From positions 4,836,001-4,900,000 of the forward strand of contig OZ255847.1 in assembly GCA_965277855.1 (NCBI GenBank): a stretch of 64,000 nt of DNA, read 5' to 3'. The notes below the pieces were generated by a model that ran no database searches, was not told where the DNA came from, and worked only from the letters and a program-made list of their open reading frames with translations. This stretch comes from Bog-105 sp965277855. Its GTDB lineage: Bacteria; Acidobacteriota; Terriglobia; Bryobacterales; Bryobacteraceae. The first letter of the stretch is position 1; each line of letters starts with the position of its first letter. Shown one piece after another: positions 17,166 to 25,768 of this stretch. The position numbers and the translations under genes are program-made.

Positions 17166-20027
17166 TTGACTATGAGATCAAACAATTCGCTAAGCGTTCA
17201 CAGGTCAGATCTCCGCTCCGGCATTTTTTCCCAACCTATGATGATCGGTCTTCGGGAGGGGAAACGCGCTCTCCGAGCATTTTTACTACTATTATTGGCA
17301 GGCTCGTCTCTCCACTCGGCTTCGCAGCCTGCGCCTGGATCAGCGATTGCCCTCGTAGGCACCATTCCCTTCGATGCGAATGCGGTCCACGACGACCGCG
17401 ACCCGACAGTTAGTTACAGCGGCTCTTGGCAGCGAAACTCTTATTCGGACCGATACGCCGGGACGCAAAGTTTCTCGAACAAAATCGGTGATACAAGTTC
17501 CTTTAACTTCTCGGGCACTCAAATATCTTATATTTATGCCCGGCAGGCGAATGCGGGAGTCGCTCAAGTAAGCATAGACGGCAAAGTCATGGAGAGCATA
17601 GATGAGTATTTCGTCACCTCCGTGGGCCAGCAAATCGCAACGTATTCCGGGCTGACAAACTCAGCTCACACGATCGTCATTACGGTTGAGCAGAAAAACC
17701 CCCAGTCTTCTGACCAATACGTCATTGTCGACGGCTTCATCGCCGGTGCCCCAACGGGAGCTGGAGGTGTACATGATGACCTCGATCCGATAATAAGCTA
17801 CAGTGGCTCGTGGCAGCAAAATTCTTATTCAAGCCGATATGCAGGGACACAGTCTTTCTCAAAAAATGCCCATGATACAGCGTCCTTCAACTTTTCCGGC
17901 TCCCAAGTTACCTACATTTATGCTCGGCAGTGGAACTTGGGTTTCGCGGAAGTAAGCATAGACGGCACAGTAGAAGCGACTATTGATGAGTATTCTCCAA
18001 TAGGTATGGGCCTGCAGACTGCAACATATAGCGGCCTTTCGGTCGGGAATCACACGTTGACGATCAAAGTGGTAGGCGAATCCAATGATGCTTCCGCCGG
18101 TACATACGTAGTTATCGACGGCTTTATTGGTTCTGCTCCAACCGCCGGCAGCTCGTCCACATCGACCGGCGCGTCCGCACCGCCCAGCAGCGGCTCGTCC
18201 ACATCGACCGGCGGCTCGTCCACATCGACCGGCGGCTCGTCCACATCGACCGGCGGCTCGTCCACACCGACCGGCGGCTCGTCCACATCGACCGGCGGCT
18301 CGTCCACACCGACCGGCGGCTCGTCCACATCCACCGGCGGCTCGTCCACATCGACCGGCGGCTCGTCCACATCGACCGGCGGCTCGTCCACATCGACCGG
18401 CGGCTCGTCCACATCGACCGGCGGCTCGTCCACACCGACCGGCGGCTCGTCCACACCGACCGGCACTTCTCCTGCTCCAGGCAGTGGCTCTGACTTGGTA
18501 GACAGGGGATCGTTCTTACCTAAGGGGGATTGTGTCTCAGACGACTCCGCCGCACTTCAATCCATGCTCAATACGCGAGGCTTCATGGTCCTACCACGAC
18601 CAATAGGAGGGTGTTACCTTGTAAAAAAGACCCTTGTTTATCTTCCGGGCGATTTTCTGTTTGGTGAGTCGGCCAACAATCCGACTCCGGGAGATCCTAG
18701 CCATGGCGTCATTATTCGCCTAGCGGCCGGCAGTAATGTAGGGCTTCTCCGCACGTACAACAGTTTTGAAAGTGCGGGCGGAGGGAACGAGTACATGACG
18801 ATTGAGAACATAGTGTTCGACGGTAACGGTGCTGAACAGAGCGCCGAGCTAAACGGGCAGGCTCTGGTAGACTTCCGAGGAACGTTCATCCAAACCTACC
18901 TGCGACACGTAATGATTACGAGCGCATTCGGGCCTGGGCTTTTTACCGGTTCAACGGAACTAGACAATGTTTGGATTTTTGGCTGCTCTACGAGCACGTA
19001 TTCCTGGATCCACAATCCTGGAACGGCCGGTCTCGGAGCTCTTCTGGTAAATCAAGTCTATGTTGAGGACCAGACTACTCCTAACGGAGCGTACACGGCA
19101 CCTTTTTCTGGAGGAGCTGTGAACAATCCAGCATCGTTTGCCCACGCCGTCTGGTTCAATGGTATGGGAAACGCTACAATTAACCAACTCCATTGCGAAT
19201 CGGCAGCTACCTGTCTGGACATCAACGACGTCCAGTCGCTTACAATTCACGGTATTTCCGGAACTCGAATTGGAAACCCGTTATCTTTCGATCCAACCGA
19301 TCAATATCTAATTCGGGCACGAAATACAAATATTTATAGCTTAACTTTTTCTGCGGCCTATTTTGATCAAAGCGGATCCAGCTTCAAAGGCAATTACTCA
19401 CGAGTGCGCATTTTTGGATTAGGTGCAGGCCTATCATCAAACGATATTTTTGAAACTCCTGCTGGCAAGTGCATTTGGCCTTTCTATACCTGGGGTCGAT
19501 ACGATCAAAGTTTCTCTGGAGTTCCTTACCTTGGAGAACGGCCAATAGTAGGAAATGAGTTATGGATTCAGCAAACTGGTACTTACAGCCCGAATCGGTT
19601 GGCGATATTTGACAACGTTGGAGGCCCAGATGGATCTTACGCGTATTTCGAAAGAAACGGAGGACAGATTAACCTGGGGTTTAGTCCCGGCCCGTGGGAC
19701 TCAAATGAGCTACATATGCTGCAGCTTAATTACTTCGGAAATGACAATTCGGCTAATAACGTTCAAATCCCTGGCGGACGGATCCAAACTGGAACAGATC
19801 AGAACACTGATCTAGATGGCGAGCTCACGATTACATCCTCCATCTCGATCAATTACTCCTTGCAGGGTTACTATACTGTACATCCCGAGTGTACTGCCAC
19901 TCCTCAGTTTGATATTGGACAAAATAACCGATTGTGGATTACATACGATGCCCAAAGCTCTTTCACAATCCATTTTGCAATCCCCACGTCCGGAATAGTC
20001 TCTTACACTTGCTTGGCAAGACGGTAA
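17166..20027 (+). CDS. Secreted protein: two jelly-roll modules, Ser/Thr-Gly repeat linker, beta-helix domain
   Basis: A 953-residue protein. The first start is at 17166, but the ATG at 17238 gives a better signal peptide (basic REGKRALR, then AFLLLLLAGSSLHSASQ). Two jelly-roll-like modules at about 70-325 (each with DD.DP..SYSGSWQ.NSYS.RYAGTQSF and IDEY) match those of the protein at 9442. The linker at about 340-440 is 13 copies of GSST[S/P]TG. The C-terminal 500 residues begin DSAALQSMLNTRGFMVLPRP and GFMVLP..GCYLVKKTL, the entry segment of pectate-lyase/tailspike-type right-handed beta-helix domains, and end with a small beta domain. It likely binds or cleaves polysaccharide; catalytic residues are not obvious. 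Confidence 0.75.
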   Translation: MTMRSNNSLSVHRSDLRSGIFSQPMMIGLREGKRALRAFLLLLLAGSSLHSASQPAPGSAIALVGTIPFDANAVHDDRDPTVSYSGSWQRNSYSDRYAGTQSFSNKIGDTSSFNFSGTQISYIYARQANAGVAQVSIDGKVMESIDEYFVTSVGQQIATYSGLTNSAHTIVITVEQKNPQSSDQYVIVDGFIAGAPTGAGGVHDDLDPIISYSGSWQQNSYSSRYAGTQSFSKNAHDTASFNFSGSQVTYIYARQWNLGFAEVSIDGTVEATIDEYSPIGMGLQTATYSGLSVGNHTLTIKVVGESNDASAGTYVVIDGFIGSAPTAGSSSTSTGASAPPSSGSSTSTGGSSTSTGGSSTSTGGSSTPTGGSSTSTGGSSTPTGGSSTSTGGSSTSTGGSSTSTGGSSTSTGGSSTSTGGSSTPTGGSSTPTGTSPAPGSGSDLVDRGSFLPKGDCVSDDSAALQSMLNTRGFMVLPRPIGGCYLVKKTLVYLPGDFLFGESANNPTPGDPSHGVIIRLAAGSNVGLLRTYNSFESAGGGNEYMTIENIVFDGNGAEQSAELNGQALVDFRGTFIQTYLRHVMITSAFGPGLFTGSTELDNVWIFGCSTSTYSWIHNPGTAGLGALLVNQVYVEDQTTPNGAYTAPFSGGAVNNPASFAHAVWFNGMGNATINQLHCESAATCLDINDVQSLTIHGISGTRIGNPLSFDPTDQYLIRARNTNIYSLTFSAAYFDQSGSSFKGNYSRVRIFGLGAGLSSNDIFETPAGKCIWPFYTWGRYDQSFSGVPYLGERPIVGNELWIQQTGTYSPNRLAIFDNVGGPDGSYAYFERNGGQINLGFSPGPWDSNELHMLQLNYFGNDNSANNVQIPGGRIQTGTDQNTDLDGELTITSSISINYSLQGYYTVHPECTATPQFDIGQNNRLWITYDAQSSFTIHFAIPTSGIVSYTCLARR
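18191..18465 (+). repeat. 21-bp coding minisatellite, 13 copies
   Basis: Tandem unit CGGCTCGTCCACATCGACCG plus one base, encoding GSST[S/P]TG. Thirteen units are counted from the translation; nine carry the Ser codon and four the Pro codon at position five. Because the unit is a multiple of three, changes in copy number alter linker length without shifting the frame. The array leaves frames open on both strands, which produces spurious long ORFs there. Confidence 0.9.
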
Positions 20028-20047
20028 AAAAATCATAACTAGAGTTT

Positions 20048-20070
20048 TCCGGTTAGCAACCGGAGCTTTC
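20048..20070 (+). terminator. Possible rho-independent terminator after the beta-helix gene
   Basis: Twenty bases after the stop codon at 20027, TCCGGTT and AACCGGA form a perfect 7-bp stem with a 3-nt loop (20048-20064), followed by a pyrimidine-rich but not purely T tail. The position fits transcription termination of the gene at 17166. Confidence 0.5.
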
Positions 20071-20099
20071 CTTTCCGCTGATAATGGAACTCTTCAGCA

Positions 20100-20481
20100 G
20101 AACGGGGGCGGTGTCAAGGCCGGCGTCGGCCGGCGTCAGCCGCCGAAGGGAAGCCTTGATGCCGTTTCCGTTCTGCTGTATCTGCGCCGGACAGCGGGAA
20201 GGAAAGCGCTCCCGAGGCCCGGGCAAACTCGGCGGGTGTTCGATACTGCAAGGCACTGTGAGGGCGCTGCTCATTGTAATCGCGCCGCCAGGCTTCGATC
20301 TTCGAGCGCGCATCGTGCAAGCTGGTAAACCAGTTCGCATTCAGGCACTCGTCGCGCAGGCGACCGTTGAAGCTCTCGACATGCCCGTTCTGCATCGGCT
20401 TGCCGGGCTGAATGTGCCAAACAGCCGCAGCCGGTTCTCTTCGCACCAGGCCGCCACGGCGCGACTGATGAACTCCGGACC
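20100..20481 (-). pseudogene. IS3 OrfB, C-terminal part
   Basis: Starting from GPEFISRAVAAWCEENRLRL, this continues the transposase interrupted at 22282. Next come IQPGKPMQNGHVESFNGRLR (the catalytic Glu motif), DECLNANWFTSLHDAR and YNEQRPHSALQYRTPAEFAR. One frameshift lies between the first two blocks. With the upstream part it restores the expected DDE order of IS3 enzymes. Confidence 0.8.
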
Positions 20482-20499
20482 GTAGTACAAGCACAATCA

Positions 20500-20800
20500 A
20501 AAAGTGGGTGATAAAAACTCTTCTTTCGGACCCTCGTTGCGCAGTTCTGATCCTGTCTTCTTGCTTGGGCGGAGGGTACGGCAACGCAGGGATGCGACCG
20601 GAGCGCCGATCCAAGTGCCGGAATGCAGGGCGGCAACCGCCGCCCTGTCCGTTCAAACATTCTGGCCGGAAAGCGGTAAATCCCAGGGGTGTGGGGACGG
20701 AGTCCCCATGCAAGTGTCTTCCAAGCAATCACTGGCGCGACGCTGTCGAGTGGGTGGTCGGTCATTCCAGTGACAACATCCTTAGAAACGCTAATTCCCA
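20500..20800 (+). ncRNA. Candidate bridge RNA region of IS110 element C
   Basis: The roughly 330-nt leader between the left end and the transposase start has strong hairpins. One is CAGGGCGGC / GCCGCCCTG at 20626-20647, a 9-bp stem with loop AACC; another is TGGGGAC / GTCCCCA at 20692-20708, a 7-bp stem with loop GGA. In IS110-group elements the non-coding end is known to be transcribed into a structured RNA that pairs with donor and target DNA. Position, size and structure fit, but the guide loops have not been assigned here. CGGACC at 20527-20532 also occurs in the target, which is weak support. Confidence 0.4.
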
Positions 20801-20817
20801 AAGGAGAAACCACTTTC

Positions 20818-22059
20818 ATGACCGACCAAACGTACTCTACAGCAGGAACCAACTTGGTGGCAATCGACATTGCCAAAGAATGGAATGTCGTCCTAGTGCA
20901 GGAAGCTTCCGGGCAGAAGCGAAACTTCAAGGTGGCCAACAATGCCGCCGACCACAATCAACTGCTTCCAACTGGCGAGTTTCATCGCCCACTTGCCTTC
21001 CGCCTCTTGCAAGCCGGCTTCGAAGTTGTTTCGATTTCGTCGGTGGCCCAAGCGCGGTTTCGGGAAGCTCGTTATGGCACTTGGGACAAGAACGATCCGA
21101 AAGATGCGCGAGTAATCTTGGCCATGCTGACGCTGGGTCTGGTGCAGATCTATCACGACCCGCTCTTTCATGGAGACCACGATTTACAAGAGCTTTCCAA
21201 TACTTACTATCAGGTCACCCTGGCTCGAACTCGGCTTCAGCACAGCCTCCTGTTGCACTATCTTCCGCTCTACTTCCCGGAGTTTGGACGCTATTGGTAT
21301 TCAACCAGAACGGAGTGGTTCATTCGATTTCTGATTCGTTTCCCGGTGCCATCCGCAGTGCGCGCCTTGGACCGGGATGCATTCATCGCGGAAGCATGGA
21401 GCATTGTTGGGAAGAAGGTGGACAAGCGGGCCAAACTGGAAGAGATTTACGAGCTTGCCGCCCATTCCATCGGACTGCCGGTCGCCCTTGAGTCACCAGC
21501 TGTTGAAACCTTTCGTTTGCAACTCGAGCGTTACGCTGAGCTCAACGAGCGGCGAACCTGGCTAGATCGGCGAGCTCAGGAAGTGCTCGCACTTAACCCT
21601 GACTTTCAGCGGCTGATCAAGCTACCCGGGGTTGCTTCCATCACCGCGCTGACGATCCTGGCAGAGGCCGGCGACATGCGCCGCTTCGGTCACCATCGGC
21701 AGTTTCTAAAGTACTGCGGTCTGGATTTGGCAAAGAGCCAGTCCGGACAGTCACGCGGCAAGGAAACGTTGTCGAAACGCGGCAACAAGCGCCTGCGAAT
21801 GATCTTTTGGCTGGCTGGATTACGCGCGGTCCACCTGCGCGAGAATGAGTTCCGAGCCAAGTACCAGCGCTACGTGAGTTCGAACCCCCTTGATGCCGAT
21901 CGGAAGCGCAAAGCACTCACCGCGATCGCCGCAAAGATGGCGCGTGTCGCCTATGGCGTGGTCAAGAACGGAACAGACTATCAGCCCTTCTTTCAACAAC
22001 GACTTCCCAGTGGATCGATCCCGCTCACACGGGCCGTTGAGGCGCTTGCGACCTCGTAG
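20818..22059 (+). CDS. IS110 family transposase (DEDD recombinase)
   Basis: About 413 residues from ATG 20818, preceded by AAGGAG; the frame extends upstream to 20689 without homology. N-terminal RuvC-like motif NLVAIDIAKEWNVVLVQEA, then WDKNDPKDARVILAML, give three of the acidic positions. The C-terminal transposase_20 domain is present (LPGVASITALTILAEAGD, FLKYCGLDLAKSQSGQSRGK, LSKRGNKRLRMIFWLAGLRA). Between DHNQL and TGEFHRPLAFRL the family normally has about 15 more residues ending in a GFE motif that supplies the second acidic residue. Here it reads LLPTGEF, so that glutamate seems deleted and activity is doubtful. Confidence 0.85.
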   Translation: MTDQTYSTAGTNLVAIDIAKEWNVVLVQEASGQKRNFKVANNAADHNQLLPTGEFHRPLAFRLLQAGFEVVSISSVAQARFREARYGTWDKNDPKDARVILAMLTLGLVQIYHDPLFHGDHDLQELSNTYYQVTLARTRLQHSLLLHYLPLYFPEFGRYWYSTRTEWFIRFLIRFPVPSAVRALDRDAFIAEAWSIVGKKVDKRAKLEEIYELAAHSIGLPVALESPAVETFRLQLERYAELNERRTWLDRRAQEVLALNPDFQRLIKLPGVASITALTILAEAGDMRRFGHHRQFLKYCGLDLAKSQSGQSRGKETLSKRGNKRLRMIFWLAGLRAVHLRENEFRAKYQRYVSSNPLDADRKRKALTAIAAKMARVAYGVVKNGTDYQPFFQQRLPSGSIPLTRAVEALATS

Positions 22060-22281
22060 ATAATGTTCGGACCTTCCACTGGGTCATCCACGCTGTTTCA
22101 AGCCCTGTGAAGACGGCGATTACTGCCGATCTTGTGTTTACTATGCTTAGCGGGTTCCCATTTACGTGGAAGACCACGGGATTGCAGTTGAAGTGTTTCG
22201 CCCAAACGATTGCCCGCAGGGGGCGATCCAGGAGAACCATGCCTATTCAGCGAAAAAGAAACGAAAGCACTTGCTTTTAGC

Positions 22282-23045
22282 CCGTTGTCGACCCGTAGTT
22301 CCTCCGGACGTAATCGCTGCTGCGCCAAGCGCTCCAGCACGCGCCGCACGCGCGCGCCCGGCAAGCTGGTATCGACCTCCATGGCCAGACATTCCCGCGT
22401 GTAGGTATCGACAATGGCTAAAGCGCGGATCTTGCGGCCGCTCGCCAAACTGTCGCTGACATAATCCATCGCCCAGCGCTGGTTGGGGCGCATGGCCGCT
22501 GCAGTCAGCTCCATAGGCCGCCGAATGCGCTTACGCCGACGCTTCGGCACTGTCCACTGCTGTTCGCGGCAGATGCGGTGGACGCACTTGTGATTCACCT
22601 GCCAACCCTCGCGCCGCAGCAGGGCCGTGATGCGCCGGTAGCCGAAAACGCTGCCGCTCCTTCGCGATCGCGCCAATGCGCGTGCGCAATCTTTCCCACC
22701 GCTCGTTCTTTCGTTGCCGGTAACGATGCGTGGAGCGCTTCAAACCCACCAGCCTGCAGGCGCGGCGTTCGCTCGTCCCATGCTGCTTCCGCAACTCAGC
22801 GACCGCCGTTCTCTTGGCCTCAGGCTCTACCATTTTTTTCCGACTAGATCCTTCAGCATCACCAAATCCATCGCCTGGTCCGCCACGATCCGCTTCAGCT
22901 TCCGGTTCTCCTCTTCCAACTGCTTCAGCCGCCGCGCTTCGCTCACTTCCAGTCCGCCGTACTTCGCCTTCCAGTGGTAAAACGTCGCGTTGCTGATCCC
23001 GTGTTGCCGACATAACTCCGACGTCGTCGGTATAAGAACTGTTCA
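22282..23045 (-). pseudogene. IS3 OrfA plus N-terminal half of OrfB
   Basis: OrfA remnants include YGGLEVSEARRLKQLEEENR and the coiled-coil tail ending DLVGKKW. OrfB follows with the HTH_21-like block (FGYRRITALLRREGWQVNHK, VHRICREQQWTVPKRRRKR) and the start of the integrase core (NQRWAMDYVSDSLASGRKIR, ALAIVDTYTRECLAMEVD). It stops at PEELRVDNG, the second catalytic Asp motif, where the IS110 element is inserted. At least two frameshifts are present. The rest of the gene is at 20100-20481. Confidence 0.8.
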
Positions 23046-23057
23046 TGCTCGTTGCAG

Positions 23058-23786
23058 TCAGAACGGTATGGAACTCTGAGGATCAGCACACATTTTCAGG
23101 TACTCACGGCGATAGAAGTCGTTGAGCAGAAGGCCGTCGAGGTATCCTCGCCAACTCTGAGTCACTCTACTGATCACGTCAGAGTGTCCGCTAACCTGGC
23201 CGGTAGTATCGATTAAGAAGACGCTGCTAGGAAGAAACCGAAAGTCCGCTTGACGAGCAGAGGCAGCCAGGTTTCCAACGATCGTGTTTATCCCCCGGTA
23301 CAAGATGAAGGAGTCATGGGCGACAAAAATCAATCGGCCGCCGCTCACTCGATCACAGAAGTCGAAGTCAGACTGAATGGCGCGATCGGTATGCTCGGCA
23401 TCGACGAAACAATACGTGGGCAGGTTAATTGCGTTCGCGGGTACCCCCTGTGTATCGCAATCGAAGACCGTTAGCTTGTTGAGATCTGCACCCGGAATTC
23501 TTCGAAGGCCCTCTAGCATCCGGCGCGTCGAGTTGTCGCCATAGTCTCCGTAAGTTCCATGGCCACGCTCATCCGGTTGGCTCGACACTCGCTTATCAAT
23601 CGACCAGATGCGACTGCAAAGAGGATCTGCGATGTGCGTTTGAAGCGTTCCACCAAGATGCGAGCCGATTTCTAAATAGCTGTATGGACCAGTTGACTTT
23701 ACAGCCTTTTGAATCGCAAGGAGTGAAGCCTGGTCATCAACCGATGTGGCACTTGCGATATAACCAAAAGAATTATTGCTCACCAA
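23058..23786 (-). CDS. Class I SAM-dependent methyltransferase (Methyltransf_24-like)
   Basis: A 242-residue protein. SYLEIGSHLGGTLQTHIADP (about 35-54) is the glycine-rich SAM-binding motif I, followed by the acidic end of strand 2 (IWSIDKRVS). YCFVDAEHTDRAIQSDFDFC is the motif often seen in this class, with the catalytic/metal-binding aspartate region, and then GGRLIFVAHDSF. No signal peptide. It is divergent from the TylF-type gene at 24168. The substrate is unknown; a sugar or polyketide-like O-methylation is plausible given its neighbour. The IS3 element ends just after its stop codon. Confidence 0.75.
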   Translation of the reverse strand: MVSNNSFGYIASATSVDDQASLLAIQKAVKSTGPYSYLEIGSHLGGTLQTHIADPLCSRIWSIDKRVSSQPDERGHGTYGDYGDNSTRRMLEGLRRIPGADLNKLTVFDCDTQGVPANAINLPTYCFVDAEHTDRAIQSDFDFCDRVSGGRLIFVAHDSFILYRGINTIVGNLAASARQADFRFLPSSVFLIDTTGQVSGHSDVISRVTQSWRGYLDGLLLNDFYRREYLKMCADPQSSIPF

Positions 23787-24167
23787 AGTCTTATCCCCCT
23801 CACCCGAAAGGTAAGTTCAGAATGCGCGAATCGTCAGCCGGCAATTCGTAAAAGTAGTCTTCACCTTACCTCAATCGCGCCCGTCACGCCGAGTTGAAGT
23901 GTAATCTACTCTTCTTCCGTTCGCAGCCAAAGAAGCTACCTTCAACGTAACACTTAGCGCTGCAAGCGACGCCTTCAAAGGCGCTTGGAGCAGGCTGACA
24001 CGCTTTCTTTCTGAATTAATGCCTTCTGTTTGTTACGCTGTTCTACGCAGTGTACAAAATTTTGGGCAGGTCAATCGGGAATTTATTTGGGACGAGTTCT
24101 TTAGCAGCGATGGAGGGTTCGTCTGAACTGCATGAGATGAGTTTTTGGCGTCCCGCAATCTCTGCGT
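23787..24167. other. Divergent intergenic region between two methyltransferase genes
   Basis: About 380 bp separating two oppositely oriented methyltransferase genes; both promoters should lie here. No clear inverted repeat or coding frame is seen. Confidence 0.4.
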
Positions 24168-24938
24168 TTGAATTTCGATAGGCTGCAATTGATCGAAATG
24201 GATTCTCTGTACTTGGATCTCCTCAAGCGATGTCTTACGCGCACCCTGTTTCCAGACAAACGGTACGATAACGACGGCCCAGATGCATCACTTCAGCTGA
24301 GTTATTCTCACGAGCGACGTCATGAAGGCCGTGACTGGCCGGTCGAAGCCATGACGATGGTGGGCGTAAAGCGATTGGATTCTCTGCAGAGCCTTATGCT
24401 TTCGGCGATCGTTGATCACGGGGTTCCAGGTGATGTAGTGGAGTGCGGAGTTTGGAGAGGGGGGGCGTCAATCTTCATGCGAGGCGTTTTGGTTGCTTCA
24501 GGCCAAAGTGAGCGCTGTGTCTGGCTATACGATTCTTTTCAAGGACTACCAAAGCCAAAGGATAAGGACGACATCGACTTGAGTATGTTTTCGGATTATC
24601 TTGGCGTGCCGTTGAGTCAGGTAAGAGAGAATTTTAAGCAATTTGGATTGTTAAGTGAGCGAGTAAAGTTTGTTCCCGGTTGGTTCAAAGATACCCTTCC
24701 AACGGCGGACGTAGGTCAGATTGCTCTCTTACGCCTAGATGGAGACATGTACGAGAGCACGAGAGACGCCCTGGAGAATCTTTATCCGAAGGTCTCGTCA
24801 GGGGGGTATGTCGTAATCGATGATTACGGTGCTATAGCGGTGTGCCGGGCAGCAGTAGCAGACTTTCGGAAAAGCGTTGGAATTTCGGCTCCGATCGTTC
24901 CAATTGATTGGACGGGAGTTTACTGGCAAGTTGACTAA
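24168..24938 (+). CDS. TylF/MycF family O-methyltransferase
   Basis: A 256-residue protein from TTG 24168; ATG 24198 (MDSLYLDLLKRCLTRTLF) is a good alternative because the family usually begins with the LYLDLLK segment. Family marks are VPGDVVECGVWRGGASIFMR (SAM site), VWLYDSFQGLPKP, IALLRLDGDMYESTRDALEN (metal-binding Asp cluster) and GGYVVIDDYGA. The family methylates sugar hydroxyls (macrocin, mycinamicin) and related substrates in a Mg-dependent way. Here it may decorate surface glycans, since it lies next to a secreted-protein cluster and another methyltransferase. Confidence 0.85.
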   Translation: MNFDRLQLIEMDSLYLDLLKRCLTRTLFPDKRYDNDGPDASLQLSYSHERRHEGRDWPVEAMTMVGVKRLDSLQSLMLSAIVDHGVPGDVVECGVWRGGASIFMRGVLVASGQSERCVWLYDSFQGLPKPKDKDDIDLSMFSDYLGVPLSQVRENFKQFGLLSERVKFVPGWFKDTLPTADVGQIALLRLDGDMYESTRDALENLYPKVSSGGYVVIDDYGAIAVCRAAVADFRKSVGISAPIVPIDWTGVYWQVD

Positions 24939-25134
24939 AAGAACTCCCGACAAATCAATGAGAAGGAAGCGGGAAGCTTATTCTTGCCGAATCGATCATA
25001 AGTTTTGCAATAGCGGCTGTGTGTGTGGCAAGAGTGCAGACCGGCGCAAGAGACAAAATACGTAAGCGTCACATGAACACCTGAGGAAAGTTACCAGGGG
25101 TTCTGTTGTGGTGACGGAGTATTAGGCGGTGTGC

Positions 25135-25287
25135 GGGGCGGGGCCAATTATGCGGCAGCAGCTCATCGAGCTTTTGAATAAAGTGGGCCGAGATGCGGCG
25201 AGCACGTCGCAGAACCAGGCTACGGATCGACTTTGTTCAATTCGCAAGATCTGACTAGGTTTCGCAGAACGGCCATGGTTTTTCCGC
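25135..25287 (-). pseudogene. IS66 transposase, C-terminal piece
   Basis: Three consecutive reverse frames give RGGKTMAVLRNLVRSCELNK-VDP, then VAWFCDVLA, then HFIQKLDELLPHNW. These are the C-terminal blocks of IS66 TnpC (GGRT.AVL..L..SC...GVDPFAWFRDVL...LDELLPHNW). Two frameshifts are present. It continues the pieces at 29562-29874 and 33101-33640 in the same orientation, with a RIT element inserted just before it. Confidence 0.7.
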
Positions 25288-25293
25288 CGCGAA

Positions 25294-25768
25294 TTAGAGC
25301 GAGTCCAGAAACTTCAAGATGCGGCCGCTGGGACGGTATCGCGGGTTCTTCAGATCTGGAGGGTTGACAGCGCTGAGTGCCCGTTGCTTCATGTCCAGAT
25401 CTGCTTCCACGTAGGCGTGAGTTGTGGTGGGGCTTTCATGTCCGAGCCACAACGCGATCAGGGTTATGTCGACGCCGGACTGTAGCATGTGCATCGCAGT
25501 CGAATGTCGAATAGTGCGCGGGGAAATATCATGTGTGGTGAGTGATGGACAAGGGGTTATTCCACGGCGGACGGCGAGTTGCAGTCGGGCGGTAAGTGCG
25601 GGGCGGTAAGTGCGGAACGGGTAAGACGGATGCCAGAACAACTAGCTAGGGAATACGGGCTGGTCCGGCCGACTGTCTACCTCCTCCAGCCATCTGCTGA
25701 ATTAACCTCTCAAGAAAGAACTCCTGAAGCAGTGCTGCGAACGCGATCGCTTTGCTAGAGGTCTTCAC
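25294..25768 (-). pseudogene. RIT recombinase C, internally deleted
   Basis: A GTG at 25768 overlapping the stop of recombinase B starts an N-terminal piece (VKTSSKAIAFAALLQEFFLE, RLIQQMAGGG) that stops near 25646. The C-terminal catalytic block follows from 25641: ISPRTIRHSTAMHMLQSGVD, LIALWLGHESPTTTHAYVEA, DLDMKQRAL. The core-binding domain and the first catalytic Arg region, roughly 170-200 residues in relatives, are missing. Confidence 0.75.

Larger units (their letters stand above)
20482..22281 (+). mobile_element. IS110 family element C
   Basis: Limits are inferred from where IS3 homology stops and resumes. The empty site would read ...AACTCCGGAC-CGTTGTCGAC..., and CCGT is shared by both junctions, fitting the short core used by IS110 recombinases, which leave little or no target duplication. 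The element is about 1.8 kb, with a long 5' non-coding part (about 330 bp) before the gene and about 220 bp after it. That layout matches IS110-group elements whose left end encodes a bridge RNA. Confidence 0.7.
20075..23046 (-). mobile_element. IS3 family element C, split by an IS110 element
   Basis: Reverse-strand IS3 sequence occupies 23045-22282 and 20481-about 20075, with the IS110 element 20482-22281 between. OrfA is truncated and frameshifted (ELCRQHGISNATFYHWKAK in a broken frame). The outer ends are not sharply defined, because the N-terminal end of OrfA has lost about 20 residues. The element sits between the beta-helix protein gene and a methyltransferase gene, only about 12 bp from the latter's stop codon. 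Confidence 0.7.

Noticed and set aside
18050..18501. Long reverse and alternative-frame ORFs rich in Val-Asp-Glu-Pro or Arg-Pro-His
   Set aside because: They are by-products of the 21-bp minisatellite, which has no stop codon in most frames; the forward frame belongs to the large secreted protein.
20527..20532. CGGACC in the IS110 leader as a proven target guide
   Set aside because: A 6-nt match to the target in a 330-nt leader is expected by chance, so it cannot be taken as evidence of guide pairing.
20508..21491. 327-residue plus-strand ORF at the left of the IS110 element
   Set aside because: Overlaps the non-coding leader and then the transposase in another frame; translation is compositionally random. 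The leader is better explained as a structured RNA region.
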